A DNA stretch of 39,508 bases from Hydrogenophilales bacterium 16-64-40 (GTDB lineage Bacteria > Pseudomonadota > Gammaproteobacteria > Burkholderiales > Thiobacillaceae): assembly GCA_002256995.1 (NCBI GenBank), contig NCGX01000025.1, positions 1 through 39,508 of the forward strand. Reading direction: 5' to 3'. This document shows, in pieces, positions 27,501 to 36,994 of this stretch. The number at the start of each line of letters is the position of its first letter. Positions within the stretch are counted from its first letter, which is position 1. The translations under genes and the position numbers were made by a program. The notes beneath the pieces were generated by a model that was given only the letters and a program-made list of their open reading frames with translations, ran no database searches and was not told the origin of the DNA.

Positions 27501-28577
27501 CAGATAGTCGGGCAGCACGGGTTTGACCAGGAAATCGTCACCGCCAAAGTAAAGCGCATGCAGTTGGCGGGGGATGTCGGCCTCGGCGGAAAGGAACAGG
27601 ATGGGCAGGTGCCGCTGTTCGTCGCGTTCGCACAGCACTGCCGCCAGCTCGGGGCCGCTCGCCCCGGCCATGTTCACTTCGAGCACGGCCACGTCGGGGA
27701 CGAAATCGCTCAGCGCGTCCATGATCCGCAGGGGCTGCGACAGGGTGCGCACCGCCATGCCGGCCGCGCGCAGCACGGCGGCATGGGTTTCGAGCAGCAG
27801 CGGGTCGTCGTCCACCAGCAGCACGCGATAGGGCTGCGGCGGCTGGCGACCGGTAAGCGCATCCAGCAACTCGATCAGCCGGCCGGGGTCCACCGGCTTC
27901 ACCAGATAACGGCAGGCCCCGGCGCGAAAGGCCGCCAGCCGCGCCGCCAGGTCATCGCGTGCCGAGACCAGGACGACGGGCGGGCGGCGTGCCTGGTTGG
28001 CCTTGATTTTCGCCAGCAATTCGGCGCCGGCGGCGTCATCGTCGGGGAAGACCACCTCCATCACCACCGCGGCGGGATGTTCCGCATCCGCAGCCATGCA
28101 CGCGGCGCAGAATCCGGCCGACTCGGCAAACACCTGCACCCGGTAGCCGTCGTCCTGCAGGGCCTGGCTCAGGTAGCCGGCCTGCACCGGATCGGCCTCG
28201 AGCATGAGGATCAGCGGCGAGCGATCGAGTCGCAGCGGCTGGGCCGGAACGCTGAGGGGGATGCATGCCAGCTGATCCATCCGCTCAAGATCGTTGCCGA
28301 TGGCCTGCCACTCCGTTTCGGTGGGCGCCGCCCCGGCCTTGAGCAAAGCCGCCAGCCGGGCCTCCAGCGCGAACGCTGCAGCCGACATCGGCTGCATGTC
28401 GAAAAGCCCTGCCGAGCTGGTGAGGCGCTGCACCAGACGATGCAGCGCCTCCGCCTCGGCCGGATTCCAGACGGCGAGGTCCTGGACATGGGCACGAACG
28501 GCTTCCATCCGGGCGGAGAGCTGGTCGGTAAACTGGCGGCGAAGTTCAGCCAGGGTGTCGGCGATGGGCAATGGCAT
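24588..28577 (-). CDS. Hybrid histidine kinase: degenerate Hpt, REC-REC, PAS, GAF, PAS-PAS, kinase, REC
   Basis: 1329-residue protein with no membrane helix or signal peptide, so cytoplasmic. Domains: Hpt-like helix pair (about 1-110; H[11 protein letters not shown], with Gln50 where the phospho-His is expected), receiver 1 (about 121-243, Glu174 at the phospho site), receiver 2 (about 250-370, Glu300 at the phospho site), PAS (about 385-505), GAF (about 512-690), PAS (about 700-820), PAS (about 825-945), HisKA (His about 962 in [11 protein letters not shown]), HATPase (NAIKYN, DSGPGIP, GTGIGL) and a C-terminal receiver with intact Asp about 1253 ([14 protein letters not shown]). The conserved Lys and Ser of receivers 1 and 2 are kept. 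The signal is unknown. Confidence 0.93.
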   Translation of the reverse strand: MPLPIADTLAELRRQFTDQLSARMEAVRAHVQDLAVWNPAEAEALHRLVQRLTSSAGLFDMQPMSAAAFALEARLAALLKAGAAPTETEWQAIGNDLERMDQLACIPLSVPAQPLRLDRSPLILMLEADPVQAGYLSQALQDDGYRVQVFAESAGFCAACMAADAEHPAAVVMEVVFPDDDAAGAELLAKIKANQARRPPVVLVSARDDLAARLAAFRAGACRYLVKPVDPGRLIELLDALTGRQPPQPYRVLLVDDDPLLLETHAAVLRAAGMAVRTLSQPLRIMDALSDFVPDVAVLEVNMAGASGPELAAVLCERDEQRHLPILFLSAEADIPRQLHALYFGGDDFLVKPVLPDYLVSVVTLRARRARQNAAIRQRLETTLYMREREHLALDHHAIVSIADAAGNITYANDKFCQISGYTRGELLGQNHRIVKSGEHPPAFYQSLWRAISGGIVWQGEICNRRKDGSRYWVESTIAPFLDSEGKPYQYVSLRTDITHVKAAEDALRRQGELRRLIAEAGADLLAASAAEMDAAIDRTLQRSGEHLGADRAYLFLFAEDGARMSNTHEWCAEGIDPQCDKVQAMPLERAPWWRAQIAAGGLIVVPDVADLPPEAAMEKALFEDQQIRSLFAFPLQKRGKTFGFVGFDAVRSRCDWSPDEIEPLRLMADVISSALARKRAEQAAEAHKERLRRGQLFANIGTWEWAIQTGELFWTERIAPLFGYPAGDLETSYDNFLAVIHPDDRQAVIDAINACIERDVPYEIEHRVVWPDGSERWLLERGAVVRDAAGKPLQMLGVVQDIDARKRAELALAERERQLCEAQALASIGNWTADLVTGELTWSDEIYRIFGHDPGSFAPSVEAFHAAIHPDDRARVNESEKLAERSGRHDVVHRIVRPDGSVRHVHELAQAQTDAAGKLIRLSGTVQDITEQMEVERALIAARDEADRANRTKSEFLSSMSHELRTPMNAILGFGQLMEYDATLPDEHQDNVQEILKAGHHLLELINEVLDLSKVESGHVDLSLEPVEVCPVVEDCLALVGPLADQRDIQLSHKGLKGTAVRADRTRLKQALLNLLSNAIKYNRDGGSVRIEVELEGADRLRVRVRDSGPGIPAGRLKELFQPFSRLDAEHSDIEGTGIGLTITQRLVEMMGGAVGVESETGAGSTFWIELPLESVADVAQDHAGLADDGVAPMRLEAPQHVVLYIEDNPSNIKLVAQILGRRPHIRLLTAHTPELGIELAQSRRPELILLDINMPGMDGYQVLEVLKADARLHAIPVVAITANAMPRDIERGRAAGFADYLTKPIDVAGFFGMLDRCLLPDPQEKDA

Positions 28578-28683
28578 GCGGGGTTATTGTTTTATCCGTT
28601 TCAGCAAGATACGGTAAAACCACAATTTTCTTAAGGACTTTATGGCCCGCCGGGAGTTCGCTGTCTGTCTGTACTGGAAGAAG

Positions 28684-28712
28684 CGGCAAAACCGCCACTA
28701 ACTAAAGGGCTT
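28684..28712 (-). terminator. Weak hairpin downstream of cheB
   Basis: On the minus strand just after the cheB stop there is GCGG-TTTTG-CCGC followed by TTCTTCC. The stem is only four pairs, so it may be a weak terminator or nothing. The remainder of the 135-bp gap before the hybrid kinase has no recognised promoter. Confidence 0.25.
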
Positions 28713-29783
28713 TTACACCCGCATCGCACGGTTGCCGTGCGCGGCAAAGAACTGCAGCACCCGTCCCGGCAATTCGTGCAGGGGGCCGACGTCATCGGTG
28801 GCGCCGATGGCGATGGCTTCCTTGGGCATGCCGAAGACCACGCAGGAGGCTTCGTCCTGCGCCAGGTTGTAGGCGCCGGCTTTTTTCATTTCCAGCATGC
28901 CTGCCGCGCCGTCACGGCCCATGCCGGTGAGGATGACGCCAACCGCGTTCTTGCCGGCGCTCACCGCAGCCGAGCTGAACAGGACGTCGACGGAGGGGCG
29001 GTGGCGGTTCACCGGCGGCCCCTGGTCGAGCTTGGTCATGTAGTTGGCGCCGCTGCGCACCAGCAGCAGGTGGGAGTGTCCCGGCGCCAGATAGGCATGC
29101 CCCGGCAGCACGCGCTCCCCGCCTTCGGCCTCCTTGACGGAAATCCTGGACAGCTTGTCGAGCCGGTTCGCGAACGAGCGGGTGAAGCCCTCCGGCATGT
29201 GCTGGGTGATCAGGATGCCAGGGCAATCGGGCGGCAACTGGATCAGGAAATCCTTGATCGCTTCGGTGCCCCCGGTGGAGGCGCCGATGATGATGACCTT
29301 TTCGCTGCTGACAAACGGATTGCGTACGGCCGCCAGCGGGGTGCCATCGATGTGGCTCTGCACCTTGACGCGCGGCTTGATATTGGCCCGCGACGCGACG
29401 CGGATTTTATCCGCAATCAGCTCCGCGTATTCCAGCATGCCGCTCTGGATCGAGACCTTGGGCTTGGTGACGAAATCCACTGCCCCCAGCTCCAGCGCAC
29501 GCATGGTGATGTCCGATCCCCGCTCGGTCAGCGAGGACACCATCACCACCGGCATCGGACGCAGGCGCATCAGTTTCTCGAGAAACTCAAGACCATCCAT
29601 TTTCGGCATTTCCACGTCCAGCGTGAGCACGTCGGGGTTGGTCTGCTTGATCAGCTCGCGCGCCACCAGCGGGTCGGGCGCCACGCCCACCACCTCCATG
29701 TCGGGATGGCTATTGATGATTTCCTTCATCACGCCGCGGATCAGCGCCGAATCATCCACCACCAGAACCTTGATTTTTCCCAT
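28713..29783 (-). CDS. cheB: Chemotaxis methylesterase/glutamine deamidase CheB
   Basis: 356-residue two-domain adaptation enzyme: receiver (phospho-Asp in [14 protein letters not shown], Lys in TKPK) and C-terminal methylesterase with the catalytic triad Ser ([13 protein letters not shown]), His ([13 protein letters not shown]) and Asp ([14 protein letters not shown]). ATG 29783 is chosen because GGAAG lies at the right distance and [19 protein letters not shown] is the normal receiver start; the open frame upstream to 29864 would overlap cheD. It lies 16 bp after cheD. Confidence 0.98.
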   Translation of the reverse strand: MGKIKVLVVDDSALIRGVMKEIINSHPDMEVVGVAPDPLVARELIKQTNPDVLTLDVEMPKMDGLEFLEKLMRLRPMPVVMVSSLTERGSDITMRALELGAVDFVTKPKVSIQSGMLEYAELIADKIRVASRANIKPRVKVQSHIDGTPLAAVRNPFVSSEKVIIIGASTGGTEAIKDFLIQLPPDCPGILITQHMPEGFTRSFANRLDKLSRISVKEAEGGERVLPGHAYLAPGHSHLLLVRSGANYMTKLDQGPPVNRHRPSVDVLFSSAAVSAGKNAVGVILTGMGRDGAAGMLEMKKAGAYNLAQDEASCVVFGMPKEAIAIGATDDVGPLHELPGRVLQFFAAHGNRAMRV

Positions 29784-29799
29784 GCTTGATTTCTTCCGG

Positions 29800-30408
29800 T
29801 CAGAACAGGTCGACGTCGCCGCCCACTTCGACGATCTTGAGTCGGCTGGCGTAGTCCTGCTCACGCTTCACCAGCGTGTAGTTGTTGAGCTGCTTGAGTT
29901 TTTTCACCAGGACCCGTCCTGTTTCCGGAAAGAAATACACCTTGCGCGGATGCACGTCATTCAGGTCTTCAGCGACGATACGAATGTTCTCGGTGTGCAG
30001 AAAGTCGCGCACGAAGCGGGCATTGCGTTCGCCCACGTTGATGCTGGTAAATCCGCGCAGCACATTGCCGCCGCCGAACACCTTGGCTTCCAGATTCTGG
30101 CGCCGCGCGCCCGCCTTCAGCAACTGGTTGATCAGCACTTCCATGGCATAGGCGCCGTAGCGCATCGACGCCGAGGCGGGGCTGCCGGCATCGCCGCCGC
30201 TGTCCGGCAGCATGAAATGGTTCATCCCGCCGATCCCGGAAACGCGGTCGCGGATGCACGCCGCCACACAGGAACCCAGCACCGTGACGATGAGCATCGG
30301 CTTGCCGGTGAAGTAGTATTCACCGGGCAAGATCTTGGCGGTCTCGCAGTCGAAATGCCGGTCGTAATACAGGTTGGTCGCGAGCTGCTCTTCAATCGCA
30401 GGGTTCAT
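29800..30408 (-). CDS. cheD: Chemoreceptor glutamine deamidase CheD
   Basis: 202-residue enzyme that deamidates receptor glutamines and modulates receptor activity. The catalytic Cys ([13 protein letters not shown]), His (GMNHFMLPD) and Thr-region (FGGGNVL...[10 protein letters not shown]) are present. It shares ATGA with the cheR stop. CheD in most bacteria pairs with CheC, but no CheC is visible here and CheZ serves as phosphatase. Confidence 0.98.
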   Translation of the reverse strand: MNPAIEEQLATNLYYDRHFDCETAKILPGEYYFTGKPMLIVTVLGSCVAACIRDRVSGIGGMNHFMLPDSGGDAGSPASASMRYGAYAMEVLINQLLKAGARRQNLEAKVFGGGNVLRGFTSINVGERNARFVRDFLHTENIRIVAEDLNDVHPRKVYFFPETGRVLVKKLKQLNNYTLVKREQDYASRLKIVEVGGDVDLF

Positions 30409-31274
30409 GCAGGCTTCCTTGCCCCGCCATGGTGGGGATCCAGCTCATAGACCGTCTTGCCGCGCAGCTTGAACGCATCGGAGGCATATAGGAAGTTTTC
30501 GGAATGGCCGGCGAACAGCAAGCCGTCCGGCTTCATCAGCGGCACGAAGCGCGAAAGAATCTTGCCCTGCGTGGGCTTGTCGAAATAGATCATGACATTG
30601 CGGCAGAACACCACGTCGAACGGCCCGCTGACCGGCCAGCTGGCGCCCAGCAGATTGAGCGGCTTGAAGCTCACCAGCTGTCGCAGCTCGGGACGCACCC
30701 GCACCAGCCCGGAACGCTCGCCCGTGCCGCGCTGGAAGAAGCGTTTGACGCGGTCCTGCGCCATCTTGTCGATGCGCTCGAGCGGATATACGCCGTTGGC
30801 CGCCGTTTCCAGCACGTTGGTGTCGATGTCCGTGGCAATGATGGTGACCGGCGGGGTGAGCGTGCCGAATGCCTCGCAGGCCGTCATGGCGATCGAATAC
30901 GGCTCTTCCCCGGTCGAGGCGGCCGAACACCAGATCGACAGCGACGCCTTCCTGCTGAGGAGATGCTCGGCCAGGATGGGAAAATGGTGCGCCTCGCGGA
31001 AAAACGAGGTCAGGTTGGTGGTCAGCGCATTGGTGAACGCCACCCATTCTTTGTTGTCGCGGCCGCTTTCCAGCCCATCGAGATATTCCTCGAAGGTGCT
31101 CAGGCCCTTGGCTCGCAAGCGCCGCGCCAGACGGCTGTAAACCATCTCCTGCTTGCTTTCGCCGAGCGAGATCCCGGCCTGCTTGTAGATCAGGGCGCGC
31201 ACCCGCGCGAAATCGCGCGGGGTGAATTCGAAGATCTTGCTGCTGTCCTGCTGTTTGTTCGATGCGGGCTTCAT
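30405..31274 (-). CDS. cheR: Chemoreceptor methyltransferase CheR
   Basis: 289-residue SAM-dependent glutamate methyltransferase. The N-terminal helical domain ([30 protein letters not shown]) and the SAM-binding motif [18 protein letters not shown] are typical, as are [10 protein letters not shown] and [14 protein letters not shown]. The beta subdomain that binds receptor docking pentapeptides is expected from length. It opens the cheR-cheD-cheB coupled run (4-bp overlap with cheD). Confidence 0.98.
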   Translation of the reverse strand: MKPASNKQQDSSKIFEFTPRDFARVRALIYKQAGISLGESKQEMVYSRLARRLRAKGLSTFEEYLDGLESGRDNKEWVAFTNALTTNLTSFFREAHHFPILAEHLLSRKASLSIWCSAASTGEEPYSIAMTACEAFGTLTPPVTIIATDIDTNVLETAANGVYPLERIDKMAQDRVKRFFQRGTGERSGLVRVRPELRQLVSFKPLNLLGASWPVSGPFDVVFCRNVMIYFDKPTQGKILSRFVPLMKPDGLLFAGHSENFLYASDAFKLRGKTVYELDPHHGGARKPA

Positions 31275-31387
31275 GTCGAAATTCTTCGTCTGCTCTATGC
31301 TCGGTTCTCAACATGTGCGCGCGTTTTCAAGGCGAGCTCGGTATTGCTTTACTGTAGAACCACACCTCATTCATCAGTCATTCATCC

Positions 31388-31412
31388 GCCGGCCGATGCG
31401 GGATCGGCCGGC
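31388..31412 (-). terminator. Strong hairpin between the Aer-like receptor and cheR
   Basis: Perfect 10-bp stem GCCGGCCGAT (31388-31397) / ATCGGCCGGC (31403-31412), loop of five, starting five bases after the receptor stop on the minus strand. No T-run follows, so it may attenuate rather than stop transcription into cheR. Confidence 0.55.
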
Positions 31413-31417
31413 ATCCA

Positions 31418-33097
31418 TCAGGCGCTGGCCAGCTGTTTGCGCCCAGCCACCGGACGGGCCCCCAATGCCTTCGCCTTGGCGGCTGACCGTGCCGGCTGCC
31501 GAACCTGCCCCTGGCCGCCCTGTATCAGCCTGAACGCGCCCACCAGCTCCGCCAGCTTCATCGCCTGCTCCTGCATGCTCTCGGAGGCGGCCGCGGCCTG
31601 TTCGACCAGCGCGGCGTTCTGCTGGGTCACTTCGTCCATCTGGGTGATGGCCTGGTTGACCTGTTCGATGCCGGCGCTCTGTTCCTGGCTCGCCGCGGCA
31701 ATCTCGCTCATGATGTCGGTGACGCGCTTGACCGAGCTGACGATCTCGTCCATGGCTTCGCCGGCTTCGTCGACCAGCTTGCCACCGGCGTCAACCTTGC
31801 CAACGGAGTCCTCGATCAGGCCCTTGATTTCCTTGGCCGCACCCGCCGACCGCTGCGCCAGATTGCGCACTTCGGAGGCGACAACCGCAAAGCCGCGTCC
31901 CTGCTCGCCGGCGCGCGCCGCTTCCACCGCGGCGTTCAGGGCCAGGATGTTGGTCTGGAACGCGATGCCGTCGATGACGCCGATGATGTCGGCAATCTTG
32001 CGCGAACTTTCCTTGATCGAGGCCATGGTGTCGACCACCTGACTCACCACTTTGCCGCCCTTGACCGCAACGTCGGCGGTGGACACCACCAGCTGGTTGG
32101 CCTGGCGTGCGTTGTCCGCGTTCTGCTTGACCGTACTGGTCAATTCTTCCATCGAGCTGGCGGTCTCTTCCAGGCTGGAGGCCTGCGACTCGGTGCGTCC
32201 GGACAGGTCGGCGTTGCCGTTGGCGATCTCGCCGGCGCCTAGGCTCACGATGTCGGTGCTCTGCTTGATCTGCCCGATCAGCAACTTGATGTTGATCTGC
32301 AGCACCCGCAGCGACTGAATCAGCGTGGATGCCTCGGCGGCGCCGCTGGCCACGATCTTCCCGGTCAGGTCGCCCGCGCTCATGCGCTCGATATCGCCCC
32401 GCACGCGCTCCAGGGGCACGACGACAATGCGATAGCACATCACGCCGAACAGGACCGCCATCGGCACGCCCAGTGCGGCAATCGTGATCAGCCAGCCGGT
32501 GAATGCCTGGTTGGCTTCGTTGGTCGCCAGCCAGGCCAGAATGCCGATCGCCACGAACAGGATGGCCATCGAGATGCAGGCCAGCGTCAGGATCCGCTTC
32601 AGGGACAGGCCGCTCAGCATGCTGAGGCAGCAGCGCTGCAGGAAAGACGGCCTGACCGCGCTGCCTTCCTGAATTTTCAGTCCCTTGTCGCCGCCCTTGA
32701 TGGCGCGATAGGCGCCTTCGGCCGCCTGCACCTGGTCCCGGCTAGGCTTGGTCCGGATCGAGGAATAGCCGACCATTTGGCCGTTTTCGATGAGGGGCGC
32801 GGCATTCGCCTCCACCCAGTAGTGGTCGCCATTCTTGCAGCGGTTTTTCACCAGGCCGGTCCACGCCTTGCCAGCCTTCAGCGTGTCCCAGAAATCAGCG
32901 AACGCCTCGACCGGCATGTCTGGGTGGCGCACGATGTTCTGCGGCTGCCCGATCAACTCGGCTTCGCTGAACCCGCTGATGTTGATGAAGTCCTGGTTGA
33001 CGTAGGTGATGTTGCCCTGCAGGTCCGTCTTCGACACCACCGTTTCGGTGTCCTTCAGGACGTATTCGACATTGGTTACCGGCATGTTGGATCGCAT
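31418..33097 (-). CDS. Aer-type PAS chemoreceptor (redox/aerotaxis)
   Basis: 559-residue receptor. The N-terminal PAS domain (about 8-120) closely follows E. coli Aer: [10 protein letters not shown], the FAD-site [17 protein letters not shown] and the [15 protein letters not shown] strand, so it probably binds FAD and senses redox or oxygen state. Two close membrane helices (about 170-190 and 200-225) form a hairpin without a periplasmic domain, followed by HAMP, methylation helices and the signalling tip [25 protein letters not shown] precedes the ATG. The C-terminus ends GRKQLASA and lacks a CheR docking pentapeptide. Confidence 0.94.
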   Translation of the reverse strand: MRSNMPVTNVEYVLKDTETVVSKTDLQGNITYVNQDFINISGFSEAELIGQPQNIVRHPDMPVEAFADFWDTLKAGKAWTGLVKNRCKNGDHYWVEANAAPLIENGQMVGYSSIRTKPSRDQVQAAEGAYRAIKGGDKGLKIQEGSAVRPSFLQRCCLSMLSGLSLKRILTLACISMAILFVAIGILAWLATNEANQAFTGWLITIAALGVPMAVLFGVMCYRIVVVPLERVRGDIERMSAGDLTGKIVASGAAEASTLIQSLRVLQINIKLLIGQIKQSTDIVSLGAGEIANGNADLSGRTESQASSLEETASSMEELTSTVKQNADNARQANQLVVSTADVAVKGGKVVSQVVDTMASIKESSRKIADIIGVIDGIAFQTNILALNAAVEAARAGEQGRGFAVVASEVRNLAQRSAGAAKEIKGLIEDSVGKVDAGGKLVDEAGEAMDEIVSSVKRVTDIMSEIAAASQEQSAGIEQVNQAITQMDEVTQQNAALVEQAAAASESMQEQAMKLAELVGAFRLIQGGQGQVRQPARSAAKAKALGARPVAGRKQLASA

Positions 33098-33134
33098 TGC
33101 TTGTATCCTTCAAAAGGCTGACTTGTTGTTTGTC

Positions 33135-33161
33135 ATATCGGCATAAAATTCACCTTCTGAA
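33135..33161 (-). promoter_or_regulatory. Possible sigma-28 promoter for the Aer-like receptor
   Basis: On the minus strand GCCGATAT (33135-33142) matches 7 of 8 bases of the FliA -10, 37 bp before the ATG at 33097. The -35 region 33154-33161 (TTCAGAAG) is weak. The placement resembles that of the cheY promoter. Confidence 0.55.
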
Positions 33162-33195
33162 TGGCCCGCCTGCACTTGATTCCGAGAATGGCGCC

Positions 33196-34822
33196 TTAAA
33201 ACGCTTCCCACTCTTCCTTGCTGCCGCCAGCGGCAGCCAGCTTCTTCTGCCGGGCAGCCGGAGCAGATGCAGTCTTGGTCTTGGTCTTGGTCTTGGTCTT
33301 GGTCTTGGGCTTAACCGCCGGCAAGGCCCTGACCCTGTCGCTCAACACCGGCAGTTCCGTCCGCGGGCTGTTCATGCCATCCAGCTTGAACACGCTCACC
33401 GCCTCGGCAAGTCTGGCAGCCTGATTCTGCAGGCTCTCGGCAGCCGCTGCGGCTTCCTCCACCAGGGCGGCGTTCTGCTGGGTCACGTCGTCCATCTGGC
33501 CGATGGCCTGGTTGACCTGCTCGATGCCGATGCTTTGCTGCTGGCTCGCCGCAGCGGTGCCGCTCATGATGTCAGCCACCAACTGCACCGAGGTGACGAT
33601 GTCGTCCATCGCCTCGCCGGCTTCGTCCACCAGCTTTCTGCCCGTCTCGACCTGCTCCACCGAGTTGCTGATCAGGGTCTTGATCTCCTTGGCGGCGCTG
33701 GCGCTGCGCTGGGCCAGACTGCGCACTTCGGTAGCGACGACGGCAAAGCCGCGGCCCTGCTCGCCGGCACGCGCGGCTTCCACCGCGGCGTTCAAGGCCA
33801 GGATGTTGGTCTGGAAGGCAATGCCGTCGATGACGCCGATGATGTCGGCAATCTTGCGCGAGCTGTCCGGCGGTCTCTTCCAGGCTGGAGGCCTGCGATT
33901 CGGTGCGTGCGGAGAGGTTGGCATTGCCGCTGGCAATTTCGCCGGCTGCCGCGCCGATGCTATCCACGTTTGAACCAATATCGGACACCACAGCAAGCAT
34001 GTTGGCATTCATCTGATTGAGCGCACGCATCAATTGTCCGGTCTCGTCCCAGGCAGCCATTTCGAACCGAACCGACAAATCCCCTCCCGCAATGGCGTGC
34101 GCAACCTCAAGTGCCTTGTCGAGCGGTTTCAAAATAGTACGGGAGATAAAGTAACCGAACAGGATCGACAGGAGCGCACCGCCGCCCGCCGCTGCGGCGA
34201 TCAGCGTCGGCATCCAGCTCTGGTTGCCGGATGCCTTCACCAAGGCACTGGTTTCCCACCAGCCGTATGCCCCTAAGCCCAGCATCAGCAAAGCGCCGAG
34301 ACTGGTCGTGAGCAAGATGCGCAAATTAACCGGAACGCTTCTGACGGAAATCAGTTTGCTGAACAGGTCGCAGCGGGTCGCCACGCCATGGCGGATCACC
34401 AAATCGCCCGCCCTGCCTTCCTTGAACAGGCGATAAATGGCCTCTGCCGCAACAATCTGCTCGCGCGACGGCTTGCTTCGCACGGACATATAGCCGGTCG
34501 TTACGCCGTTTCGCCGCACCGGAGTGACATTCGCATTAACCCAGTAGTGGTCCCCATTCTTGCGCCGGTTTTTGACGATGCCGGCCCAGGGAAGGCCTTC
34601 ATTGAGTGTGGACCAGAGATCCGCAAATGCCTCAGTCGGCATGTCGGGATGGCGCACGATATTGTGTGCCTTACCGAGCAGTTCGGCTTCACTGTAGTTG
34701 CTGGCCTCCACGAAGGCCGCATTGACATAAATGATCCGACCTTTCTGGTCGGTTCTGGATACAAGCGATACGCCCTCAGGCAGTTCATATTCCACGTTTG
34801 TAATGGGGAAATTGGAACGCAT
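33196..34822 (-). pseudogene. Broken Aer-type chemoreceptor (146-bp internal deletion, frameshift)
   Basis: Starts ATG 34822 (MRSNFPITNVEYELPEG) with an Aer-like PAS domain ([32 protein letters not shown]), two membrane helices and HAMP, running in frame to SASSLEETA-like SSLEETA. It then jumps to [18 protein letters not shown], but in another frame. Comparison with the neighbouring receptors shows that exactly 146 bp are missing at about 33873, covering the 50 residues from [10 protein letters not shown] to TMASIKE. Putting 146 bp back gives 591 codons and one intact frame. The reading continues out of frame to a stop at 33572. The downstream part keeps the signalling tip, a (KT)n linker and a C-terminal EEWEAF. 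As it stands it cannot make a working receptor. Confidence 0.9.
33272..33307 (-). repeat. Hexanucleotide microsatellite, six GTCTTG units
   Basis: Six perfect copies of GTCTTG on the plus strand (33272-33307) encode a Lys-Thr repeat in the C-terminal linker of the broken receptor, between the signalling domain and the docking pentapeptide. Unit gain or loss would change linker length without changing frame. Confidence 0.9.
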
Positions 34823-35024
34823 AGTTGTCAACCTTTTTGATTATTCTTGGATCAATTATTTAATTTAAGCGCACCCCGAATTCGATCGGGTGTCGCAATT
34901 CAGATGGCGCTGGCAGCGCATCCCTACTCCATCATCTTTATCGGAGCGAAGGGTAATCGGAAAGCTAAGCATTCACTGGCCAACGTCTTCAGACGCATGA
35001 CCCGTGCCGGTGCTCAAACCCTCT

Positions 35025-36716
35025 TCAGAACTCTTCCCACTCCTCATTGCCACCACCTGCAACCGCCAGCTTCTTCGTGCGTGCGGCCGGGACCGATTTG
35101 GCTTTGGACTTGGGCAGTGCCGTGACTTTATGGCTGAGAACCGGCTGTTCAGCACCCGGGGTGTGGGCCACCCCATCCAGCTTGAACACGCTCACCGCCT
35201 GCGCCAGCTGGCTGGCCTGACCCTGCAGGCTCTCGGACGCAGCAGCCGCCTCTTCAACCAGCGCCGCGTTCTGCTGTGTGACTTCGTCCATCTGGCCCAC
35301 GGCCTGGTTGACCTGCTCGATGCCGGTGCTCTGTTCCTGGCTCGCCGCTGCAATTTCGCTCATGATGTCGGTGATGCGTTTGACCGAGGTGACGATCTCG
35401 TCCATGGTCTTGCCGGCTTCATCAACCAGCTTGCCGCCGGCGTCGACCTTGCCGACCGAATCCTCGATCAGCACCTTGATCTCCTTGGCCGCACCCGCCG
35501 AGCGCTGCGCCAGGTTGCGTACCTCGGAGGCGACGACCGCAAAACCGCGGCCCTGCTCGCCGGCGCGCGCCGCTTCCACCGCGGCGTTCAAGGCCAGGAT
35601 GTTGGTCTGGAACGCGATGCCGTCGATGACGCCGATGATGTCGGCAATCTTGCGCGAGCTTTCCTTGATCGAGGCCATGGTGTCGACGACCTTGCCGACG
35701 ACCTGGCCGCCCTTGACCGCGACATCGGCGGTGGAGACCACGAGCTGGTTGGCCTGCTTGGCATTCTCTGCATTCTGCTTGACGGTGCTGGTCAGCTCTT
35801 CCATCGAACTCGCGGTCTCTTCCAGGCTCGCAGCCTGCTCTTCGGTGCGGCTCGACAGGTCGAGATTGCCGGCAGCAATCTGGTTCGAGGCGGTGGCGAC
35901 GCTGTCGGTGCCGGTGCGCACCTGGCTGACCACCTTCACCAGGCTGTCATTCATATCCTTCAGCGCTTGCAGCAACTGTCCCGTTTCATCCTTGCTTCGC
36001 ACCTCAATGCGGCTGGTCAGATCGCCCGCGGCAACCGTCTGCGCAATTCTTACAGCCTGGTTCATAGGCCGCGTGATCGAGCGCGTAATCCAGAATGCGA
36101 ATCCAATTCCCATCACAAGCGCCACCAGACTCAACGTGATCAACAGGGTGCGGCCACTCTCATAATGCTGCTGGACATTGAGGGCAGTGGCATCAATCGC
36201 CTTATTCTGATAAACGGAAAGGGCGTTGAGACTGGTTAGATACGCATCCAGCCGCGGCTTCATGTCCTCATCCACAAACTTGTTTGCACTTTCAAGATTC
36301 CCCGCTGCCTTTTCCTTGAGTGCAGCATCGCGTGCCCCGACGTAAGCGGTCCGCTTTTCTTTGATGTCCGCAAAAAGCGCCTTGGGTTCCGGATCCGAAA
36401 GTAGCGATACCAGTTGATCCTGCAAGGCAACGCCGCGTTTACTGGCAGCGGTACTCTCATCCTCAAAGAATTTTGCGTGTTCCGGATTATCGGATTTTGC
36501 AGCGGCCAGGGCTCTTACCGCATTGGCACTGATAATGCTTTCCCACTCATTAATGATGCGCGACTTATACATGCCATCCTTCACAAGGGACTCGGTCAAT
36601 GTACCGACTGTTTGCAAGCGCCAGATTCCGATCGCCGCCAAAACAATCAGCAAAAACAATACACTTGAAAAACCCAGGCCGAGTCTCAAGCCTATCTTAA
36701 GATCCATGATTTTCAT
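35025..36716 (-). CDS. Methyl-accepting chemotaxis protein with docking pentapeptide
   Basis: 563-residue receptor from ATG 36716 ([16 protein letters not shown]); ATG 36707 is an alternative. Membrane helices at about 11-34 and 190-210 flank a helical periplasmic sensor of 4HB_MCP type. HAMP, methylation helices and the tip [20 protein letters not shown] follow. The C-terminus has a flexible tail and ends [10 protein letters not shown], where WEEF fits the CheR/CheB docking pattern (x-[FWYH]-x-x-[FWYH]). The sensor half is visibly richer in A/T than the signalling half, and the signalling half is nearly identical in DNA to the neighbouring receptors. A good sigma-28 promoter lies 142 bp upstream. 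The ligand is unknown. Confidence 0.95.
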   Translation of the reverse strand: MKIMDLKIGLRLGLGFSSVLFLLIVLAAIGIWRLQTVGTLTESLVKDGMYKSRIINEWESIISANAVRALAAAKSDNPEHAKFFEDESTAASKRGVALQDQLVSLLSDPEPKALFADIKEKRTAYVGARDAALKEKAAGNLESANKFVDEDMKPRLDAYLTSLNALSVYQNKAIDATALNVQQHYESGRTLLITLSLVALVMGIGFAFWITRSITRPMNQAVRIAQTVAAGDLTSRIEVRSKDETGQLLQALKDMNDSLVKVVSQVRTGTDSVATASNQIAAGNLDLSSRTEEQAASLEETASSMEELTSTVKQNAENAKQANQLVVSTADVAVKGGQVVGKVVDTMASIKESSRKIADIIGVIDGIAFQTNILALNAAVEAARAGEQGRGFAVVASEVRNLAQRSAGAAKEIKVLIEDSVGKVDAGGKLVDEAGKTMDEIVTSVKRITDIMSEIAAASQEQSTGIEQVNQAVGQMDEVTQQNAALVEEAAAASESLQGQASQLAQAVSVFKLDGVAHTPGAEQPVLSHKVTALPKSKAKSVPAARTKKLAVAGGGNEEWEEF

Positions 36717-36857
36717 TTTTAAATGTGGCTCCGTAATTGTAATAAAGGGACAGTAGTGAGGAAAAGATTTTTGACGCTCAAGAAGTACGGCCGGCACCTA
36801 AAGCAAAATACGCACATGAATACAGCAACCCACTTAAATAACGACAAATTAATATTA

Positions 36858-36884
36858 ATATCGGCTTAATAGCCCCATACTTGA
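36858..36884 (-). promoter_or_regulatory. Sigma-28 (FliA) promoter for the receptor at 35025-36716
   Basis: On the minus strand TCAAGTAT (36877-36884), exact 11-base spacer, GCCGATAT (36858-36865): 6/8 and 7/8 matches to TAAAGTTT-n11-GCCGATAA. It implies a 5' leader of roughly 130-140 bases. The rest of the 278-bp gap to the SoxB-like stop is A/T-rich with no other feature recognised. Confidence 0.75.
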
Positions 36885-36994
36885 ATTAAAAATTCACCAC
36901 AGCCCTTTTGTGGCGGGATTATGGAGATATCCCAGAACCTCCCTCGTCCGCAGATGCGGTTTTGAGGCCCTGGGCCTGTAGCGCGCATGGTTTT

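Noticed and set aside
33196-34008. A separate soluble signalling-domain protein made from the 3' part of the broken receptor
   Set aside because: Its only ATG start lies out of frame with receptor sequence and would add nonsense residues; no ribosome site was seen, so a remnant is more likely than a new gene.
34938-34945. Sigma-28 -10 (TCCGATAA, minus strand) before the broken receptor
   Set aside because: The -10 matches 7 of 8 bases but no -35 is present at the required distance.
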